64,000 nt of DNA, taken from assembly GCF_008123425.1 (NCBI RefSeq), contig NZ_VSSS01000084.1, positions 1 to 64,000 of the forward strand, read 5' to 3'. Made by a program: the position numbers and the translations under genes. The notes beneath the pieces are model-generated. The model was not told the origin of the DNA and did not search any database. It saw only the letters and a list, made by a program, of their open reading frames with translations. This document shows, one piece after another, positions 16,961-25,199 of the stretch. Each line of letters begins with the position of its first letter. Position 1 is the stretch's first letter. Source of the DNA: Bradyrhizobium rifense (GTDB taxonomy: Bacteria > Pseudomonadota > Alphaproteobacteria > Rhizobiales > Xanthobacteraceae).

Positions 16961-17065
16961 TCAAGATGACGGGTTGTCACCCCCACCGACCATCCAATCC
17001 TCGATGCCTTCGTCGTCTTCCTCGGTACTGAGCCGCCAACTGCGTCGGCGGACTCGGTCGGACAT
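16961..17065 (-). CDS. putative 34-aa acidic-tailed peptide
   Basis: MSDRVRRRSWRLSTEEDDEGIEDWMVGGGDNPSS has a basic head and an acidic tail and looks coding, but its ribosome site is weak. It ends 40 bp before the lysine-rich gene on the same strand. The 17066-17335 stretch upstream holds only short open frames with no support. Confidence 0.35.
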   Translation of the reverse strand: MSDRVRRRSWRLSTEEDDEGIEDWMVGGGDNPSS

Positions 17066-17335
17066 CTGTTGCTTCAGCTGAGTTCTGGTGCGGCGCATCG
17101 ATCAAGGTTCTCCACGCCATCAACCATGAAGCGTCCGGCGGCGTTCCTATGCGGTCATCCCATTCAGCGCGTGCTATGTCAGATGCGCGGAGCTGTACCT
17201 TGGAATTTGCCCGCGCCATCGAGATTTGTCGCCACACCAACGCGATCAGCTTAGCCGCGCGGCGGACCAGCAAGATACACGCTGTAATCACTAGCGATGG
17301 CGGAACCGTGCGCAGGCGATGGCTGAGAGAGCAGC

Positions 17336-17851
17336 TCAGCGGGCCAGACGCTTGATGGTCTTGGTCGCACGGTTTGGCCCATGCCAGCCGAGAAACTTCA
17401 GCTCCTTGTTCTCCAGCGCATTCGTTGCCCGGAAGAACTGTTCGAGATCATCGCGCGCATGCGATGGAAGATTGCGGATGTCCTTGAGATCCGTTTCGAG
17501 CGGTGACCGGTCCGGCACCGCAAAAATGCGGTCGTTTCGCTCGCTCTTGCCCTTTTTCTTCTGCTCGACTTCGAGAATGCCGATCGGCCGGCAGCGTAGC
17601 ACAACACCGGGATAGGTTTGCGCGTCGTGCAGGATCAGCACATCCAGTGGATCGCCATCCTCGGCCTTGGTCGAGGGAATGAAACCCCAATCGTAGGGAT
17701 AGGTCAGGCCCGCCATCAACGGCTTCGCCAGAGCAAAAGCACCGAGCTTCGGATCGAATTCGAGCTTGCAGGAATTGCCGCGCGGCGTCTCGACCACGGC
17801 AAAGATATTATCGTTGTCGGCCCAGCTCGGCAGTTTCGTCAGATTGGTCAT
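17336..17851 (-). CDS. ppa: inorganic pyrophosphatase family protein
   Basis: Family I pyrophosphatase splits PPi to phosphate and pulls biosynthetic reactions forward. The signature 'DGDPLDVLIL' carries the metal-binding aspartates; 'YPYDWGFIPSTKAEDGDP' and the Lys-containing 'PRGNSCKLEFDPKLG' are also present. At 171 residues it is normal for the bacterial enzyme. The C-terminal half ('EVEQKKKGKSERNDRIFAVPDR...') differs from housekeeping PpaA, so this may be an accessory paralogue. It lies downstream of the DUF892 gene with a hairpin between them. Confidence 0.85.
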   Translation of the reverse strand: MTNLTKLPSWADNDNIFAVVETPRGNSCKLEFDPKLGAFALAKPLMAGLTYPYDWGFIPSTKAEDGDPLDVLILHDAQTYPGVVLRCRPIGILEVEQKKKGKSERNDRIFAVPDRSPLETDLKDIRNLPSHARDDLEQFFRATNALENKELKFLGWHGPNRATKTIKRLAR

Positions 17852-17882
17852 GGCGGATGACTTGGGCCTCGAAAGGAGCAGC

Positions 17883-17912
17883 GGACCCGACGGAAATCGA
17901 TCCGTCGGGCCC
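17883..17912 (-). terminator. hairpin between DUF892 gene and pyrophosphatase
   Basis: GGACCCGACGG and CCGTCGGGCCC form an 11-bp stem with one mismatch around an 8-nt loop. No long T-run follows, so it could be an attenuating hairpin rather than a full terminator. Confidence 0.55.
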
Positions 17913-17921
17913 TGCCGGGAA

Positions 17922-18437
17922 TCAGGTGGCGGTGGAGGCCTTCTTGTTGACGCCCTTGCGCAACGCGACTGTGTTGAGCTTGGTGTTCGCCGCCTTTTCT
18001 TCGTTGAGGTTCGTGGTCAGGAAGCGAACGATATCGTCGTGGCCAAGCTCCTGCGCCCAGGCGATCAGTGTGCCATAGCGGCAAATCTCATAGTGCTCGA
18101 CCGCCTGCGCGTTGGCGACGATCGCCGCGTCCAGCACCGTCTTGTCTTCGATGTCGCCGGCCGTTTCGTCGGCTTCCTTGATGATGCCGTCGATGGCGGG
18201 ACATTGCGTGCCGCTTGGCGACTGGCCAAGTTTCTCGAAGACCTTCTCAAGCCGTTCGATCTGCTTGTTGGTCTCCTCGAGATGATTCTTGAGGCCGGTT
18301 TCCAGATCACGGTTGGTGGCCTTGTCGATCATTTTCGGCAAGGCCTTGGTGATCTGCTGCTCGGCATAATAGATGTCCTGTAAGCCATGCAGCAGCAGGT
18401 CGTCCATCGTCTTGATGTCTTTGGTGAATAGTCCCAC
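17922..18437 (-). CDS. YciE/YciF-like ferritin-fold protein (DUF892)
   Basis: This is a 171-residue four-helix-bundle protein related to E. coli YciF, a stress-induced ferritin-like protein. It contains 'LLLHGLQDIYYAEQQITKALPKMIDKA', 'LKNHLEETNKQIERLEKVFEKLG' and 'AQAVEHYEICRYGTLIAWAQELGHDDIVRFL', with Glu/His positions suited to a di-metal site. It has an EcfG-like promoter. Further copies in the window are a fusion domain (25974-26475), a broken fragment (33258-33591) and a tail remnant (13577-13633). Confidence 0.9.
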   Translation of the reverse strand: MGLFTKDIKTMDDLLLHGLQDIYYAEQQITKALPKMIDKATNRDLETGLKNHLEETNKQIERLEKVFEKLGQSPSGTQCPAIDGIIKEADETAGDIEDKTVLDAAIVANAQAVEHYEICRYGTLIAWAQELGHDDIVRFLTTNLNEEKAANTKLNTVALRKGVNKKASTAT

Positions 18438-18463
18438 GGCTTACTCCTCGCTCTAAAGCGGGA

Positions 18464-18488
18464 AACGCACGCTCAGCGTGCCGGTTCC
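18464..18488 (-). promoter_or_regulatory. EcfG-type general stress promoter for DUF892 gene
   Basis: On the minus strand GGAAC (18488-18484), a 16-nt spacer and CGTT (18467-18464) match the EcfG consensus, 27 bp before the ATG at 18437. Confidence 0.65.
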
Positions 18489-18596
18489 TATGCGACAACG
18501 CCGCAGCCGGCCGGGAGGATGATGACGTGGTGTCTCGCGCGTCCGCAGGAACCCGCGCAAAGAGCCCGCGTTTTGCCTCTTTGGGTGGAGTTCAAT

Positions 18597-20102
18597 ATGG
18601 TCAGCACCTCGCTCTGGATGGAGACGGAGATCCTGCCGGAAGCGGGAGCGCTTAAAGGCGATGTGCGCTGCGATGTCGCCGTGGTCGGCTCCGGCATCGC
18701 CGGGCTCTCGACGGCGTACGAACTCATGAAGCGCGGCCGGTCAGTCGTCGTCATTGATCGCAAAGGCATCGCAAGCGGTATGACGGCGCGCACGTCGGCG
18801 CACCTTGCGCCGCTTTGTGATGATCTGATGAGCGAATTCAAGAAGCTGCGCGGCGCCGATGCCGCCAAGCTGTTCTACGAAAGTCAGGCTGCCGCCGTCG
18901 ACCGGATCGAGGACATCCAGGCCGGCGAGAATATTGCCTGCGACTTCCTCCGTACTAACGGCTATCTTTTTCAAGACAACGGCATGCCGGCCGATATATT
19001 CGATGAGGAGCTGGAAGCGGTGCGCGAGGTCGGCGCTCCCGTTCACCGGCTGGTCGGCGTGCCCCTCAAAGGCTGCGAGAACCGGCATGTCCTTCAATAT
19101 CCACGCCAAGGAAAATTCCACCCCCTTAAATATCTCGCCGGACTTGCGGCCGTTTGCGAGAGCGGCGGCGTTCGTTTCTTTGCCAACAGTCCAGTGGAAG
19201 AAGTTGCCGAGCAGGACGGCGCCGTCACGCTGCGAACATCGCAAGGGCAGGTCACGGCCAGCCACGCCGTGATCGCGACCAACGCATCCATCGCCGATCG
19301 GTTTCAACTGCACACGAAGGTGGCTCCCTATCGCACGTATGTCGTCGCTTTCGACATTGAACGGGGCGAACTTCCCGATGCGCTCTATTGGGACACCGAA
19401 GATCCCTACCACTATGTACGGCTGCAAACCGGCCCAGACGATCATGATTTCGTCCTTGTCGGCGGCGAAGACCATAAAAGCGGCGAGGCCAACGACGCCG
19501 ACAAACGCTTTGCCCGGCTGGAAAGCTGGGCACGCGACCTGATCCCGGCTTTGGGCCGCATCACCCATCGCTGGTCGGGTCAGGTTCTCGATACGATCGA
19601 CTATGCCGGCTTCATCGGCCGCGAGCCCGGCAGCGAGCGCATCTACCTCGCGATGGGAGATTCAGGCCAGGGTCTGACCCATGGCGTGATGGGCGCGATG
19701 CTGAACACGGCGCTCATTCTGGGCGAAGATCATCCCTGGAAGCCCGTCTATGCGCCGGATCGCAAGCCGCTCGCAGCGGCGCGGAACTTCCTACGCGAGA
19801 ACATGACGATCCTGCAAAATCTTGCGGAATACGTGGCACCGGGTGAAATCGCTTCCCTCGAAGAGCTTGAGCCGGGTGAGGGCGCTATCCTGCGGCGGGG
19901 ACTCGAAAAGATCGCCGCCTACAAGGACAAGGCCGGCGAACTGCATCTTCATTCGGCCAGTTGCACCCATATCGGCTGTCATCTGCACTGGAATAGCTTT
20001 GAGAGCTGCTGGGACTGCCCGTGCCACGGTTCGATCTTTGCCCCCAACGGACAGCCGATCAATGCACCGGCCGTGTCGGCCTTGCGCCCGGTGAAGGTCT
20101 AG
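18597..20102 (+). CDS. FAD-dependent oxidoreductase with C-terminal Rieske domain
   Basis: The 501-residue product begins with a DAO-type FAD domain ('DVAVVGSGIAGLSTAYELMKRGRSVVVIDR', then 'GMTARTSAHLAPLCDDL') and ends with a Rieske [2Fe-2S] domain: Cys456-x-His458 ('CTH') and Cys474-x-x-His477 ('CPCH'). This arrangement occurs in uncharacterised bacterial oxidoreductases related to glycine and sarcosine oxidases, where the cluster probably carries electrons from flavin. I start at 18597 (MVSTSLWMETEILPE) after a GGTGGAG site. The next gene is a second DAO-type flavoprotein in another frame. It is divergent from the stress-regulated DUF892 gene. Confidence 0.88.
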   Translation: MVSTSLWMETEILPEAGALKGDVRCDVAVVGSGIAGLSTAYELMKRGRSVVVIDRKGIASGMTARTSAHLAPLCDDLMSEFKKLRGADAAKLFYESQAAAVDRIEDIQAGENIACDFLRTNGYLFQDNGMPADIFDEELEAVREVGAPVHRLVGVPLKGCENRHVLQYPRQGKFHPLKYLAGLAAVCESGGVRFFANSPVEEVAEQDGAVTLRTSQGQVTASHAVIATNASIADRFQLHTKVAPYRTYVVAFDIERGELPDALYWDTEDPYHYVRLQTGPDDHDFVLVGGEDHKSGEANDADKRFARLESWARDLIPALGRITHRWSGQVLDTIDYAGFIGREPGSERIYLAMGDSGQGLTHGVMGAMLNTALILGEDHPWKPVYAPDRKPLAAARNFLRENMTILQNLAEYVAPGEIASLEELEPGEGAILRRGLEKIAAYKDKAGELHLHSASCTHIGCHLHWNSFESCWDCPCHGSIFAPNGQPINAPAVSALRPVKV

Positions 20103-21355
20103 GGGGTCAAGGCACCTGGGAGCGTTCCATCTTCAAAAATGATGACATCGAGCAGGACGATCTGCGCAGCCCGCGCGCACCGTGGGCCGTCCTGCCGCCG
20201 CCGCCGATTGAACCGATAGCTGACAGCTTTCGATGCGAGGTGTTGATCATCGGCGCTGGCATCACCGGCGCGCTGGTGGCCGAGCGTCTGACACGGCAAG
20301 GCCGCCAAGTTGTCATTATCGATCGCGAGCTTCCCAGTCTCGGCAGCACGGTGGCCAGCACCGCCATGCTGCTCTGGGAAATCGACCGGCCACTGTTCGA
20401 ACTCGCGCAGCTCTACGGCTTCGAGAAAGCCGTGCGCTGCTATCGGGCCAGCCACCATGCCGCGCAAGGCCTCCTGTCCCTGGTTGCGCATCAGGGAATT
20501 GCGTGCCAGATGCGTCCGCGTCTCTCGCTCTATCTCGCTGTCGATGACAGTCCGAAGCTTGTTCAGGATGAATACGCGCTGAGAAACCGCGCCGATCTGC
20601 CATCCCGCTATCTCGATCATGCCGCGCTTCTGAAGCGCTTTGGCATCGCGCGGGCGGACGCCCTTTTGTCAGGGGACGCGGCTGACGCCGATCCGGTGCT
20701 GCTCACGCATGGCCTGCTTGATATCGCGCTTCGGCGCGGCGCCCGCCTTCTCAAGGCTGATGCGGTTGCCTTTGATAGCGCGGGCCGGAGCGTAACCGTC
20801 GGCCTCGAAAGCGGGCTTTCGATCGAGGCGCGCTGTGTCGTGCTCGCGACCGGCTATGTAATACCCGACATCGTGAAGCCCACAGCCCAACCGGCTTCCA
20901 GCTGGGCCATTGCGACCCGGCGGCAGCCGGGCAATCTGTGGCCAGAGCAGGTGCTGATCTGGGAAGCGAGCCGGAACTATCATTATGCGCGGACTACCGC
21001 TAATGGCCGCATCATCCTTGGTGGCGAGGATGATCATGCGCTGATCGAGCCTGATGCTCGCAATGACGCAACGCCGGCAAAGATTGCTGCGCTCAAGCAT
21101 TATCTGAAGGCACTTTGGCCGCAGGCCTCGGACCGGGTCGACTTCACCTGGTCGGGCGCTTTCGATACCACCCATGACGGCCTGCCGTTAATCGGCGCGG
21201 TGCCCGGCTGCAAGAATATCTTCGCCGCCTTTGGCTATGGCGGCAACGGAATTACCTTTAGTTTCCTCGCGGCGGAACTTCTGGCTGCGTTGCTTGCCGG
21301 GGGCTCTTCGCCCCTGCTCAATGATCTTGCGATTGACCGCGATATTCCTGGCTAA
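20021..21355 (+). CDS. FAD-dependent oxidoreductase (DAO family)
   Basis: This flavoprotein has the Rossmann FAD motif 'CEVLIIGAGITGALVAERLTRQGRQVVIID', 'STVASTAMLLWEID' and the C-terminal 'DTTHDGLPLIGAVPGCKNIFAAFGYGGNGITFS', which closes the FAD site. It has no Rieske domain. The start is a problem: the only in-frame GTG, ATG or TTG before the Rossmann fold is the GTG at 20021, deep inside the preceding gene, while family-like sequence starts near 20141 ('DDIEQDDLRSPRAPWAV'). A non-standard start or a small indel near the ATGs at 20139/20142 is likely. It probably works with the upstream FAD-Rieske protein. Confidence 0.8.
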   Translation: MPRFDLCPQRTADQCTGRVGLAPGEGLGGQGTWERSIFKNDDIEQDDLRSPRAPWAVLPPPPIEPIADSFRCEVLIIGAGITGALVAERLTRQGRQVVIIDRELPSLGSTVASTAMLLWEIDRPLFELAQLYGFEKAVRCYRASHHAAQGLLSLVAHQGIACQMRPRLSLYLAVDDSPKLVQDEYALRNRADLPSRYLDHAALLKRFGIARADALLSGDAADADPVLLTHGLLDIALRRGARLLKADAVAFDSAGRSVTVGLESGLSIEARCVVLATGYVIPDIVKPTAQPASSWAIATRRQPGNLWPEQVLIWEASRNYHYARTTANGRIILGGEDDHALIEPDARNDATPAKIAALKHYLKALWPQASDRVDFTWSGAFDTTHDGLPLIGAVPGCKNIFAAFGYGGNGITFSFLAAELLAALLAGGSSPLLNDLAIDRDIPG

Positions 21356-21534
21356 CGGCGCGCGATCAGGCTGCCTAGCATGAAGGCGACGAGTAGCGAG
21401 GGCAGCGGCGCCTCTCGCACCACGTCGCGCAGAAAGGCGAGCGCCTGGCCTGGCGGCTGCCCTTCTTCCGGGCTTTGCCGCACAGTGCGGGCGGTCTCAC
21501 GCACGCCTTCCGAAACGTCCTTCACTTTTGCCAT
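21352..21534 (-). CDS. small protein with C-terminal membrane helix, 60 aa
   Basis: MAKVKDVSEGVRETARTVRQ... ends in 'APLPSLLVAFMLGSLIARR', a tail-anchor-like helix, preceded by an amphipathic charged region. This resembles small YqjD/ElaB-like tail-anchored proteins, although it is shorter. The ribosome site is weak and upstream in-frame sequence to 21702 is arginine-rich without support. It converges on the FAD gene with overlapping ends. Confidence 0.5.
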   Translation of the reverse strand: MAKVKDVSEGVRETARTVRQSPEEGQPPGQALAFLRDVVREAPLPSLLVAFMLGSLIARR

Positions 21535-21772
21535 AGGCGTCTTCGCTGTCCATCTGATCCTCCTCCGGCATATCCAACAAGCCACGCTCATGGATGCCCA
21601 GTCGTTCCTCCACCGTTCTGTCCTTCGCCATGAAGCCGTTGTTGTGAAGTGAACCATCGGCGGAAGCTTGCCTCGGCGCCTAAGACGAAAGACGGAGAGC
21701 AAGCCCCAGCGACTCCGCTTATCGTGGCGTAATGGTCTGTCCTCGCGTGTGCCGTACGGAAGACCCGATTTA

Positions 21773-21798
21773 GGAACTTCTGATCTCGGCCGGGCGTT
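21773..21798 (+). promoter_or_regulatory. EcfG-type general stress promoter for the PAS/HisKA_2 kinase
   Basis: GGAAC at 21773-21777, a 17-nt spacer and CGTT at 21795-21798 match the EcfG consensus, 105 bp before the kinase ATG. Confidence 0.65.
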
Positions 21799-21903
21799 TA
21801 GCCATGTTTCGCGGAGTCGGGAACCAACCGGCCAAGGCGACCCAGGGGCAGGAAAAACAATGGTGCCGCACCCCTCTTGGTCCTGGCGCGGGGGATGAGA
21901 CTT

Positions 21904-24615
21904 ATGAATATTCAGCAGACGGCGGTCGATCTTGACAGTCTCGAGCCGCTCGCAGCGCTCGGTTTACAAAGCCCGTCACCCGCTTTCCTCGCGCAGCTTC
22001 CCATCGCGATCCACGCCTGTGACGCGGAGGGGCGCATTCTGTGGTTCAATTCACGCGCGGCGGATTTGTGGGGCCGCGCGCCGCGGGTTGGCGACAATAG
22101 CGAACTCTTCTGCGGCTCCTACAAGCTCTTCCTTGATGGACGGCCGATCTCGCGCGAGCAGACGCCAATGGCCAAAGTGCTGCGGACCGGCGCTCCGGTC
22201 CGTGGCCTCGAAGGTCGCCTGGAAAGGCCCGATGGCTCACACGTCTGGGTCACCATCCATATTGCGCCGGTCTTCGATGAGGACGGTGTCCTGGCCGGGG
22301 CCATCAACTGCTTTCACGAGCGCATCGGCGGCCGACTCGAAATGTCCGACGCCCGTTCCGACGACTGGATGCAGGCCCGCGATGAACGACTTGCCGCCAC
22401 CTATGAGCATGTCGGCGCCGGCATCGTCGAAATCGATCGCGACGGCCGCATGCTACGGGTCAACCAGCAGCTTTGCCGGCTGACCGGATATACGGCTTCC
22501 GAGCTTTTGGGACGAACGATCTTCGAGGAGACGCTGCCCGAAGATATTGCCGAGGACCGCGCGCAATTCAGCCGCCAGATCGCGGGCGAATTCGATCGCT
22601 ACAGCATCGAGAAGCGCATCTACCATAAGGATGGCGGACATATCTGGGCGGCCGTCACGTCATCGAGCATTCGCGACGTCGCCGGCAATTTTCTCTACGC
22701 CGTTCGTGTGCAGCACGACATTACGGACCGCAAGCGCGCCGAACAGTCGCTCGCCCGGAGCATGGAAGAGCAGGCCGCGTTGTTTGCCTTCTCGGAAAGG
22801 CTGCAGCACTGCCAGACGGCCGAGCAAGTCCACGAAGCCGCGCTTGATGCCATCACGCGCGCGCTGGGTTGCACGCTCGCCTCGATCCTGCTGTATGATC
22901 AGGCCGACATCATGCGGTTCGTGGCCTGGCGCGACCTCTCGGAAGCCTACCGCAGGAGGGTGGAAGGACATTCCCCGTGGGATCGCGGTGAGATCAGGCC
23001 GACGCCGGTCTGCATCGAAGATGTCGGCAGCAGCGAACTGCCTGATGATCTGAAGCAGACAATCCTCAATGAAGGCGTTCAAGCCGCGGCCTTTACGCCT
23101 ATTGTCCAGGATGGCCGGCTTGCCGGCAAGTTCATGGCCTACCATAGCGAGCCACACCACTTCACACCGTCCGAGCTCGACACGGCGCTCACGCTGGCAC
23201 GGCTGCTCGGTTTTGCCCTTGCGCGTCTTGCTGGCGAAGAGGCCCGCCGCCTGGCCGAGCGCGATGCCCAGCAACTCGCGGCCATCGTTCAATCGTCGGT
23301 CGATGCCATCGTCAGCAAGAATCTCGACGGCATTATCCAGACTTGGAATGATGGCGCCCGGCGTCTGTTTGGCTACAGCCGGGATGAGGTTGTGGGCCGA
23401 TCGATCACGATGCTCATTCCGCCCGACCGGGAGGATGAGGAGCCGCGAATTCTGGCCAAGATCAAGGCCGGTGAGCGGGTGGATCATTTCGAGACCGTGC
23501 GTCGCCGCAAAGATGGCAGTCTGGTCGACATTTCGCTGACAATCTCGCCGATCCGCGATCGCATGGGTCGCGTGATTGGAGCCTCAAAGATCGCCCGCGA
23601 CATCACCGAACGCAAGCTCGCCGAAAGAAGATTGCAGGAGAGCGAACAACGGTTGCAGGAATTGCTCGACGCCATACCGGCCGCCATCTATACGACCGAT
23701 GCCGACGGCAAGATCACCTATTTCAACCAGACAGCCGTCGAATTTGCCGGCCGGACACCGTCGCTCGGCAGCGACGAATGGTGCGTGACCTGGAACCTCT
23801 ATCTTCCCGACGGCACGCCGTTGCCGCATGATCAATGCCCGATGGCCATTGCCCTCAAAGAAGGCCGTCCGGTGCGCGGGGTCGAAGCGGTTGCCGAACG
23901 GCCCGATGGCACACGCGTTCCCTTCATCCCGTTCCCGACGCCCCTGTTCGATGCATCCGGCCGAGTCACCGGTGCCATCAATATGCTGGTTGATTTGAGC
24001 GAGCGAAAGCAGGCCGAAACGCAGCAGCGCCTGCTGCTCAATGAGCTCAACCACCGCACCAAGAACAACATGCAGATGCTCCAGGGGCTCCTATACACGG
24101 CGGCCCGCAGCGCCCGGAGCGAGGAGGCCCGGCGTGTGCTCGACGATGCCTGTAGCCGGATCGCCGCTATGGCCGCTGCCCAGCGTGTTCTCTATGGCAC
24201 CACCGACGCGACCAGCTTCGCCGCGGATGAGTTTCTCGGCGCCGTGGTCGAAACGATCCAGCAGACGCTGCCAGCGGGAATCAAGATCACGCGCACGTCG
24301 GCAACCGGTGCGCTATCCAATGATATTGCCATGCCGCTCGCCCTGATCCTCAATGAATTGCTGACTAACGCAGCCAAGCACGGGATCAGCGATCCGGCCG
24401 CCGACAGCATTCGCGTCAGCCTTGTTGAATATGATGGACAGTTCGAGCTTTATGTCGAGGATGACGGGCCCGGATTTGACTTGAATGCGGTGCGGCAAAC
24501 TTCGTCGGGCCTGCGTCTGGTACTTGGCCTTGCCCGCCAGCTCCATGCTGAGCTTACCGTGAGCCGGTCGCCTTCGCGCGCTACCCTTCGCTTCGGCGCA
24601 TCGCGAGGTGCATGA
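21904..24615 (+). CDS. multi-PAS/GAF sensor histidine kinase (HisKA_2/HWE type)
   Basis: This soluble kinase of about 900 residues has PAS domains near residues 20-140 ('AIHACDAEGRILWFNSRAADLWGR'), 160-285 ('GIVEIDRDGRMLRVNQQLCRLTGY'), 460-580 ('DAIVSKNLDGIIQTWNDGARRLFGY') and 590-700 ('AIYTTDADGKITYFNQ'), with a GAF domain between the second and third. The phosphotransfer block is 'LLLNELNHRTKNNMQMLQGLL', the HisKA_2 form, followed by 'LILNELLTNAAKHG' and 'VEDDGPGFD' of the ATPase domain. No membrane segment is visible. HisKA_2/HWE kinases commonly feed PhyR-NepR-EcfG. The ATG at 21904 (MNIQQTAVDL) is chosen as the first residue with PAS-like continuity. The receiver gene overlaps its stop. 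Confidence 0.9.
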   Translation: MNIQQTAVDLDSLEPLAALGLQSPSPAFLAQLPIAIHACDAEGRILWFNSRAADLWGRAPRVGDNSELFCGSYKLFLDGRPISREQTPMAKVLRTGAPVRGLEGRLERPDGSHVWVTIHIAPVFDEDGVLAGAINCFHERIGGRLEMSDARSDDWMQARDERLAATYEHVGAGIVEIDRDGRMLRVNQQLCRLTGYTASELLGRTIFEETLPEDIAEDRAQFSRQIAGEFDRYSIEKRIYHKDGGHIWAAVTSSSIRDVAGNFLYAVRVQHDITDRKRAEQSLARSMEEQAALFAFSERLQHCQTAEQVHEAALDAITRALGCTLASILLYDQADIMRFVAWRDLSEAYRRRVEGHSPWDRGEIRPTPVCIEDVGSSELPDDLKQTILNEGVQAAAFTPIVQDGRLAGKFMAYHSEPHHFTPSELDTALTLARLLGFALARLAGEEARRLAERDAQQLAAIVQSSVDAIVSKNLDGIIQTWNDGARRLFGYSRDEVVGRSITMLIPPDREDEEPRILAKIKAGERVDHFETVRRRKDGSLVDISLTISPIRDRMGRVIGASKIARDITERKLAERRLQESEQRLQELLDAIPAAIYTTDADGKITYFNQTAVEFAGRTPSLGSDEWCVTWNLYLPDGTPLPHDQCPMAIALKEGRPVRGVEAVAERPDGTRVPFIPFPTPLFDASGRVTGAINMLVDLSERKQAETQQRLLLNELNHRTKNNMQMLQGLLYTAARSARSEEARRVLDDACSRIAAMAAAQRVLYGTTDATSFAADEFLGAVVETIQQTLPAGIKITRTSATGALSNDIAMPLALILNELLTNAAKHGISDPAADSIRVSLVEYDGQFELYVEDDGPGFDLNAVRQTSSGLRLVLGLARQLHAELTVSRSPSRATLRFGASRGA

Positions 24616-25094
24616 TGACGCAGCCGAGCATGTCCGATAGTCATGAGCTGGCTGCTCCGACCGATCGTCCGCCTGATGATAAAGTGGCGCCCGCCGCCGA
24701 CGAAGCGAACGATCGTGTTGATCAGTCCCGCGCGGTTCTGATCGTCGAAGACGATTTTCTGATTGCCATGCAGGCCGAAGCCGCGTTGCTCGATGCCGGC
24801 TTTCGAGTGACCGGCATTGCAACCACCGCCGAGGAAGCCTTGACGATGGCGAGGGAACAGAAGCCGGCCCTTGCCATCATGGATATACGTTTGGCCGGCC
24901 GACGCGACGGCGTCGAGGCAGCCGGTGATCTCTTTCGCGAACTTGGCTTGCGCTGTGTCTTTGCTACGGCCCATGATGATTTCTTGACCCGCACGCGGGC
25001 CGAGCCGTTCGCGCCGCTGGGCTGGCTCTCGAAGCCTTATACTATGGCTTCCCTGACGAGCGTGGTCCGTGCATCGCTGGCGCGGCCAGCCTAG
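24612..25094 (+). CDS. response regulator receiver protein
   Basis: This is a 160-residue receiver with a charged 40-residue N-terminal extension. It contains 'VLIVEDDFLIAMQAEAALLDAGF', the phosphoacceptor Asp in 'LAIMDIRLAGRRDGVEAA' and 'GWLSKPYTMASL' with the conserved Lys. No output domain is present. Its start overlaps the kinase stop, so it is the cognate partner. 'MDIRLAG' is the receiver type usually seen with HWE/HisKA_2 kinases. Confidence 0.9.
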   Translation: MMTQPSMSDSHELAAPTDRPPDDKVAPAADEANDRVDQSRAVLIVEDDFLIAMQAEAALLDAGFRVTGIATTAEEALTMAREQKPALAIMDIRLAGRRDGVEAAGDLFRELGLRCVFATAHDDFLTRTRAEPFAPLGWLSKPYTMASLTSVVRASLARPA

Positions 25095-25139
25095 CTTCTC
25101 CGCGTCCAGCGTCGATGCCGCGACACTTCCGCCTCGATA

Positions 25140-25164
25140 GGAACAACCGCAGCGCCTGGCTGTT
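25140..25164 (+). promoter_or_regulatory. EcfG-like promoter for Mn-catalase gene
   Basis: GGAAC at 25140-25144, a 16-nt spacer and TGTT at 25161-25164 (one mismatch to CGTT) lie 36 bp before the catalase ATG. Confidence 0.5.
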
Positions 25165-25199
25165 CGGGAGTCATCTCCCTTCAAGCCCGAGGCTCTTCC

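Noticed and set aside
21540-21640. Minus-strand 44-codon frame (MAKDRTVEERLGIHERGLLDMPEEDQ) next to the tail-anchored protein
   Set aside because: It resembles a small acidic rhizobial protein but has no ribosome site and overlaps the start of the better-supported 60-aa frame.
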